64,000 bases of DNA from Dokdonia sinensis (GTDB taxonomy: Bacteria; Bacteroidota; Bacteroidia; Flavobacteriales; Flavobacteriaceae), in NCBI RefSeq assembly GCF_003688895.1, contig NZ_REFV01000001.1:227503-291502 (forward strand). Direction: 5' to 3'. Positions 59,687 to 64,000 of the stretch are shown one piece after another. The notes beneath the pieces were generated by a model. It had not been told where the DNA came from, ran no database searches, and saw nothing but the letters and a program-made list of their open reading frames with translations. Numbering within the stretch: position 1 is the stretch's first letter; each line of letters starts with the position of its first letter. The position numbers and the translations under genes were made by a program.

Positions 59687-62650
59687 TTAATGTATGGTTT
59701 CTAATGTATCACAATGTAAATGCTGCTTGTCCTTCTTTTTAGGCTCTGTTACTTTGAGCCCTTTATTCTTTTCTGCAAGCATCATCGTGGTTAATTTATT
59801 TTTCTCTTGTTCGATTTCCTCGCGCATTTGTGCGTCACGCTCCATATCAAAATACACCGTACCCTCAATAATTGTTTTCTCTGCGCGTGCTTTTATGGAA
59901 AGTGGATTATCCGTCCACAGAACTAAATCTGCATCCTTACCTACTTTTACGCTTCCCACTTTATCGTCCATATGAAGGAGTTTTGCGGGGTTAAGTGTAA
60001 CAAATTTCCACGCATCTTCTTCTGAAACGTCTCCATATTTTACAGATTTTGCAGCTTCTTGATTTAAACGTCTAGACATCTCACCATCATCAGAGTTTAT
60101 AGCAACTGTCACTCCTTCTTTATGCATAATCGCAGCATTGTAGGGAATAGCGTCATTTACTTCATATTTGTACGCCCACCAGTCTGAAAAAGTTGAGGCT
60201 CCTACACCGTGCTCCTTCATCTTATCTGCTACTTTGTAACCTTCTAATATGTGGGTAAAGGTGTTTACTCTAAAGTTAAAGGACTCTGCCACTTTCATAA
60301 GCATATTAATTTCACTTTGTACGTAAGAGTGGCAGGAGATGGCTCTTTCCTGATTGAGAATATCCACAATTGTTTCCAGCTCCTCGTCTACCCTGTATGG
60401 CTGACCGCTTTTTTTCTTATCTTCATATTCTTTGGCTCTTTGAAAATAATCTACAAACAACTGCTGTACACCCATTCTCGTCTGTGGGAATCTGGAATAG
60501 CTTTCCCAGTTAGACTGCTTTACATTTTCGCCCAGAGCGAACTTGATAAACTTCTTATCCTCTAGTACCATATCATCGATGGAGCTTCCCCATTTTAATT
60601 TCATCACCGCACTTTGTCCTCCTATCGGATTTGCTGAACCGTGTAATAATTGGATGGCAGTTACACCACCAGCAAGGTTGCGGTAAATGTCAATATCATC
60701 TGGATCAACAGCATCTGCCATACGCACCTCTGCAGATGAGTTTTGACCTCCCTCATTTATAGAAAATGCAGCAATGTGCGAATGCTCATCTATTATACCA
60801 GCAGTAAGGTGTTTTCCTGTTCCGTCGATCACGGTAGCTCTTCCGGCTTTGAGATTGCTACCGATTGCACTTATTTTCCCGTCTTTTACAAGGACATCTG
60901 TATTCTCGATGATGCCCTCAGCTTCGTTCGTCCATAATGTTACGTTCTTGAAGAGCATATCCTCCTGTTTTGGCTTTTCTTTAAAACCAAAAGCAATATT
61001 AGGATACGTCATAGGCATTACCGTAATCTCTTTCTCTTCTTTGTCTTTATCGTCATCCTCTTTATCTTCTTTAGCATCTCCCGTACGACTTGCAGCGAAA
61101 GATTGTTCTGCACCACTAGGCAGTATGGCTTTTCCTGAAAGCCCATCTGACACGTTTGATACTAGGCGCGTAAACTGCTTATCGCCGTCTGCAAAGGTGA
61201 GGTTCATCCAGCCATCGGAATATGAAAATTCACTCGGGACTTTATCCTCACCCTTTTTAAGCGTAGCCTTAGGCTTTTTCTCCATTGAATTTTCAACAGT
61301 AAGCTCGTAGGTTTTTCCAGCGACGGTCACGTTATATTTCCCATCAATATTTTTGATGCTCATATCCTTTAAAACCGTTTTGTTACCCTGAACCCAGTGC
61401 TCATAAACATCTGTGTCTTTATCAAAAATATCACCCGATGTAATCATAAAGTTTGCCCAAGCCCCATCTTTAAGCGACCCGACTTTATCCGACTGCCCAA
61501 TGAGCTGTGCAGGAATGGTCGTTAAAGCCGAAAGTGCTTTTTCTTTAGAAAGACCATACTTAATAGCCTTCATTAAGTGGTCTTTAAAATCCTTTGGCGA
61601 CTTATGAGAAAATGTTGTAAGCGCAAAGTTTACATTATTATCTGTCAGTACCTTCGGGTTTGTGGGAGCCTGATTCCAACCACGCATATCTTCCAGAGAA
61701 ACATAGGATGCATTGTATGGGTTCTCCATATCATAAGCATCTGGAAACTTGAGTGGAAGTATAAATGTTCTGTTCAACGCTTTGACCTCATCAATACGCT
61801 TATACTCATCGCCACCACCTACAATGAGGTAGTTTACTCCAAATTCATCCCCTATCTTATCTATACGAAGTGCATCATACAATCCAGATCCTTCAAAAAT
61901 CTGAACCATATCTTTATTCTTGTTCACAGCTTCAAGTGTCAAATCTTTTGTAGGTACATTTCCTTTTCCATACCAGTCTGCATCGTGATATACTTGGCGC
62001 AGTAAGGCTGTTTTTCCCATAATGGAACCTGGATACGACTGTCGTGAGGTTACACTTTTATCAAATGAAAAGTGATTTCCTGAACTTGCGTCTAGAATTC
62101 GAGAAGCATCATCGCCTTCTGTATTCAAAGCAACAAGCATACCCGTACCTCTGGCGATGCCGTCGTGCAAGTGTGTATTTACAACCGCAAAACCAGCTGC
62201 AACATATTCCTTAGCCTTTTTTGAATCATATTTAAAAGACCCCAAAGCTTCCTGCTCTGCTCTTATATGGTCATTCCAATAATAGCCCTCTCGAGAACCT
62301 TCGTATTGAGCCGTACGACCACCACCAGATGGACGTTTAGGCTTTTCAATTCCAAAGTCAGAATAGATATCAATAAAAGAAGGGTAAATAGATTTCCCGT
62401 CCAAGTCTATCACAATAGCATTAGCCGGTGCATTTACATTTTTACCTACACTCACGACCTTACCGTCGCGCACGACAAGCGTGCCCTTTTTAATTGTTTC
62501 TGTGGGCGAGGTGTGAATGGTGGCGTTTTTAAAAACAGTATAATTATTGTTTTTAGATTGTACCCCATCGTTTTTAGGGAAGTAATCCTGTGCGTAAAAA
62601 GTAAGCGAACACAAGAGCAACCCTATAAAGGAGAGTTGTTTAAAAAGCAT
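59687..62650 (-). CDS. Exported two-domain amidohydrolase
   Basis: A 987-residue protein with a signal peptide (MLFKQLSFIGLLLCSLTFYAQ). The first amidohydrolase-like half (about 40-440) has IYPSFIDIYSDFG in place of the HxH motif. The second half (about 570-960) has the complete GIIDEHSHIAAFS, the His regions FTHILEGYKVAD and AIMHKEG, and INSDDGEMSRR, plus LVLWTDNPL at its end. An acidic Lys/Asp/Glu-rich linker (about 515-545) joins the halves. The second domain should be a metal-dependent hydrolase, perhaps of cyclic amides or peptides. It is adjacent to the 434-residue homologue and downstream of the DUF3810 gene. Confidence 0.85.
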   Translation of the reverse strand: MLFKQLSFIGLLLCSLTFYAQDYFPKNDGVQSKNNNYTVFKNATIHTSPTETIKKGTLVVRDGKVVSVGKNVNAPANAIVIDLDGKSIYPSFIDIYSDFGIEKPKRPSGGGRTAQYEGSREGYYWNDHIRAEQEALGSFKYDSKKAKEYVAAGFAVVNTHLHDGIARGTGMLVALNTEGDDASRILDASSGNHFSFDKSVTSRQSYPGSIMGKTALLRQVYHDADWYGKGNVPTKDLTLEAVNKNKDMVQIFEGSGLYDALRIDKIGDEFGVNYLIVGGGDEYKRIDEVKALNRTFILPLKFPDAYDMENPYNASYVSLEDMRGWNQAPTNPKVLTDNNVNFALTTFSHKSPKDFKDHLMKAIKYGLSKEKALSALTTIPAQLIGQSDKVGSLKDGAWANFMITSGDIFDKDTDVYEHWVQGNKTVLKDMSIKNIDGKYNVTVAGKTYELTVENSMEKKPKATLKKGEDKVPSEFSYSDGWMNLTFADGDKQFTRLVSNVSDGLSGKAILPSGAEQSFAASRTGDAKEDKEDDDKDKEEKEITVMPMTYPNIAFGFKEKPKQEDMLFKNVTLWTNEAEGIIENTDVLVKDGKISAIGSNLKAGRATVIDGTGKHLTAGIIDEHSHIAAFSINEGGQNSSAEVRMADAVDPDDIDIYRNLAGGVTAIQLLHGSANPIGGQSAVMKLKWGSSIDDMVLEDKKFIKFALGENVKQSNWESYSRFPQTRMGVQQLFVDYFQRAKEYEDKKKSGQPYRVDEELETIVDILNQERAISCHSYVQSEINMLMKVAESFNFRVNTFTHILEGYKVADKMKEHGVGASTFSDWWAYKYEVNDAIPYNAAIMHKEGVTVAINSDDGEMSRRLNQEAAKSVKYGDVSEEDAWKFVTLNPAKLLHMDDKVGSVKVGKDADLVLWTDNPLSIKARAEKTIIEGTVYFDMERDAQMREEIEQEKNKLTTMMLAEKNKGLKVTEPKKKDKQHLHCDTLETIH

Positions 62651-62727
62651 TGGTTTTCAGTTTTAATTAAGTTCTTAAAGATATGTTAACCCTTATAAAA
62701 CCGCAGCCAATTAAGAGATTTTTAACA

Positions 62728-63840
62728 TCAGAAAGTCTCTGGAAACGCCTTATTATAATTCACGAGAAGGGCGACCATATAACTGTAGCTTTTTATTCCA
62801 TCAGGTTGATTATTTGCCTTGAGATAATTGGAGTAGAAGAGTTTAAAAAAAGGCTCGAGTGGATTATCCATAGCATCCCAAAAATCTCTGGACTGTTGAT
62901 AGTTTGCCAGAATTCCTGGGGTTACGCTTTCGCGAAAGCGTGCTGCCACCTCAGCATCTCTCCTATATAAATCATTAAGGCAGTATCGCAACGCGAAGAT
63001 ACTTCCCGAGTACTGGAAAAATTTATCCTCATTGTTAAGCGTTGCCATAACGGCTATAAAATTTGCCTCATTCTCCTTTGCAAATCCCAGCTGATGTGCC
63101 ATCTCGTGACAACTCACTACTGGAAAACGGTGGGTGGGCATCATACCGTTGATGTGCGCCTCATTTGTAATAGGGTTCAGATAACCGCTATATCCCATTA
63201 TGGAAAGTGGATAGCTGAGTAGGGAAGTCTTGACACTCTTTGGCGGATAATTGAGTTTAGGGAACTGGGGTTTAAGGGAAGCGTAGCCTTGCAGGGTGTT
63301 AGCGTAGATTGCCGATTTTACCCTTCGGCTTTGCTCAGGGTACATTTGTGGGTACACCTCTTTATAGCTTACGGGCAAGCTATCGTTTGAGGAAAGCTGA
63401 GCGTGGAGCGCATTACTTTTGGCAATCAGTTTTTCGGTGATGTTTACGAGTTCATCGGTAGTGTAGTCATTTTCTATTCCAATAGCTTCGTGCAACGGTA
63501 GGCGGTAATAGTTCATTCCCCAAAGAAGGTGAAAGGCGAAGTACACAATGGACGCTAGGGCAAGCGTTCTTAGGAGAAATAGTTTTATGGTTTTAAAACG
63601 ATTTTTGAAGAGGCCAAAAATTTCGCGCAAAGCGAGCACAATAAGCGCCACATACATCACATCCCCAAAAGAAAATGGTAACCAACCCAGCGCATACCGA
63701 AAACCTTTAGAAATTATCGGATACAGACCGTTGCTGTAATATCCTTCAATGAACACTGGAAATTGCGCCAGTATGCGTACAATTCCCATCTGCACAAATA
63801 ATAGGAGACCGATAAAAAGGAGTTTGCGCTCTTGTTTCAT
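62728..63840 (-). CDS. DUF3810 domain protein, membrane metallopeptidase-like
   Basis: A 370-residue protein. Two to three N-terminal membrane spans (LLFIGLLLFVQMGIVRIL, FGDVMYVALIVLAL, LLRTLALASIVYFAFHLLWG), then a soluble domain with CHEMAHQLGFAKENEANFIA, a zinc-peptidase HExxH with the downstream Glu. The start at 63840 begins the first span. Two different dispersed repeats sit inside the gene: the palindrome (62925-62940) read as ARFRESVTP, and the REP-like element (63321-63340) read as YPEQSRRV. Substrate unknown. It may be co-transcribed with the two amidohydrolases. Confidence 0.83.
   Translation of the reverse strand: MKQERKLLFIGLLLFVQMGIVRILAQFPVFIEGYYSNGLYPIISKGFRYALGWLPFSFGDVMYVALIVLALREIFGLFKNRFKTIKLFLLRTLALASIVYFAFHLLWGMNYYRLPLHEAIGIENDYTTDELVNITEKLIAKSNALHAQLSSNDSLPVSYKEVYPQMYPEQSRRVKSAIYANTLQGYASLKPQFPKLNYPPKSVKTSLLSYPLSIMGYSGYLNPITNEAHINGMMPTHRFPVVSCHEMAHQLGFAKENEANFIAVMATLNNEDKFFQYSGSIFALRYCLNDLYRRDAEVAARFRESVTPGILANYQQSRDFWDAMDNPLEPFFKLFYSNYLKANNQPDGIKSYSYMVALLVNYNKAFPETF
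62925..62940. repeat. Dispersed palindrome copy inside the DUF3810 gene
   Basis: Perfect CGCTTTCGCGAAAGCG. It is the only exact coding copy not read as AFAKA; it gives RFRES on the minus strand. Confidence 0.95.
63321..63340. repeat. REP-like element inside the DUF3810 gene
   Basis: CCCTTCGGCTTTGCTCAGGG, matching 18 of 20 bases of 50898-50917. On the minus strand it encodes PEQSRR. Confidence 0.75.
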
Positions 63841-63934
63841 TGGTGTAAAAATAAGAAATGTCTCTCCACAAGTTGCCCGTTTCATATCCCGTTAACTGTA
63901 TTTATCTATTATATTCGTATTCAAATCCCGATAT

Positions 63935-64000
63935 ATGCAACCTATCCATATCTTATTACTTATTGCTGGTTACTTTGGCGTACTGATGCTCATAAGTTAT
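63935..64000 (+). CDS. Probable sodium:solute symporter, 5' end only
   Basis: The first 22 codons, MQPIHILLLIAGYFGVLMLI plus two residues, run off the window. The opening transmembrane helix with IAGYFGVLMLISY resembles the first span of SSS-family sodium symporters. Too little is present for a firm call. Confidence 0.5.
   Translation, partial: MQPIHILLLIAGYFGVLMLISY

Noticed and set aside
60774-61310. 178-codon plus-strand frame
   Set aside because: Antisense to the two-domain amidohydrolase, without signal, domain or promoter.

Overview
The window reads as a single piece of chromosome from a marine Flavobacteriaceae bacterium (Bacteroidota), most like Dokdonia/Krokinobacter and relatives; the genus is an inference. 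Supporting signs are the AT-rich sequence, Bacteroidota-type promoters (TTTG, about 19 nt, TAnnTTTG), two secreted proteins with C-terminal type IX (Por) sorting domains, glutamine synthetases of types III and II, an archaeal/eukaryotic-type prolyl-tRNA synthetase, and many lipoproteins and M16/amidohydrolase exoproteins. Coding density is high and I see no rRNA, phage, transposase or CRISPR array.

Layout. 1-2.2 kb: proS, two identical tRNA-Glu genes and rpsT. 2.3-5.5 kb: one accessory gene, an MmeI-like restriction-modification fusion enzyme flanked by a 22-nt inverted repeat. 5.5-13.2 kb: a DinB-like protein, a TPR/LuxR-type membrane regulator, a T9SS-exported HYR protein and an M16 protease. 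13.3-28 kb: a housekeeping block (parA, parB, DUF5683, dapB, signal peptidase I plus a catalytically dead paralogue, WbqC-like, EEP-family hydrolase, two rhomboids, mutL, ribH, a TPR membrane protein, recF, a lipoprotein and a DciA-like protein). 28-34.5 kb: divergent zwf and gnd (oxidative pentose phosphate), an OstA-like protein and a class III aminotransferase. 34.7-47 kb: a secreted MACPF-ankyrin protein, then a curli-type amyloid locus on the minus strand (two tandem csgA-like fibre genes, csgB-like, csgE, csgF, csgG and a new lipoprotein). 47-51 kb: GSIII and GSII in divergent orientation. 51-64 kb: an ECF sigma factor with a membrane partner, acyltransferase, Nudix hydrolase, cyclophilin lipoprotein, SpoU methyltransferase, a T9SS protein, a DUF6503-like lipoprotein, two secreted amidohydrolases, a DUF3810 metalloprotease-like protein and the first codons of a probable sodium:solute symporter.

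Four things stand out. (1) A 14-16 bp perfect palindrome, GCTTTCGCGAAAGC, occurs 14 times exactly plus at least 5 decayed copies. About two thirds lie inside genes, and nearly all of those are read in the same frame as Ala-Phe-Ala-Lys-Ala. (2) Five intergenic tandem arrays of unrelated sequence all have a 7-bp unit. (3) The curli locus is unusual: CsgG carries a C-terminal beta-barrel-like domain, CsgE has an extra N-terminal domain that may be CsgH-like, a translationally coupled lipoprotein follows csgG, and the two fibre genes arose by a tandem duplication that left a dead 3' fragment of the neighbouring GSIII gene between them. (4) The second signal peptidase gene has lost both residues of the catalytic dyad.
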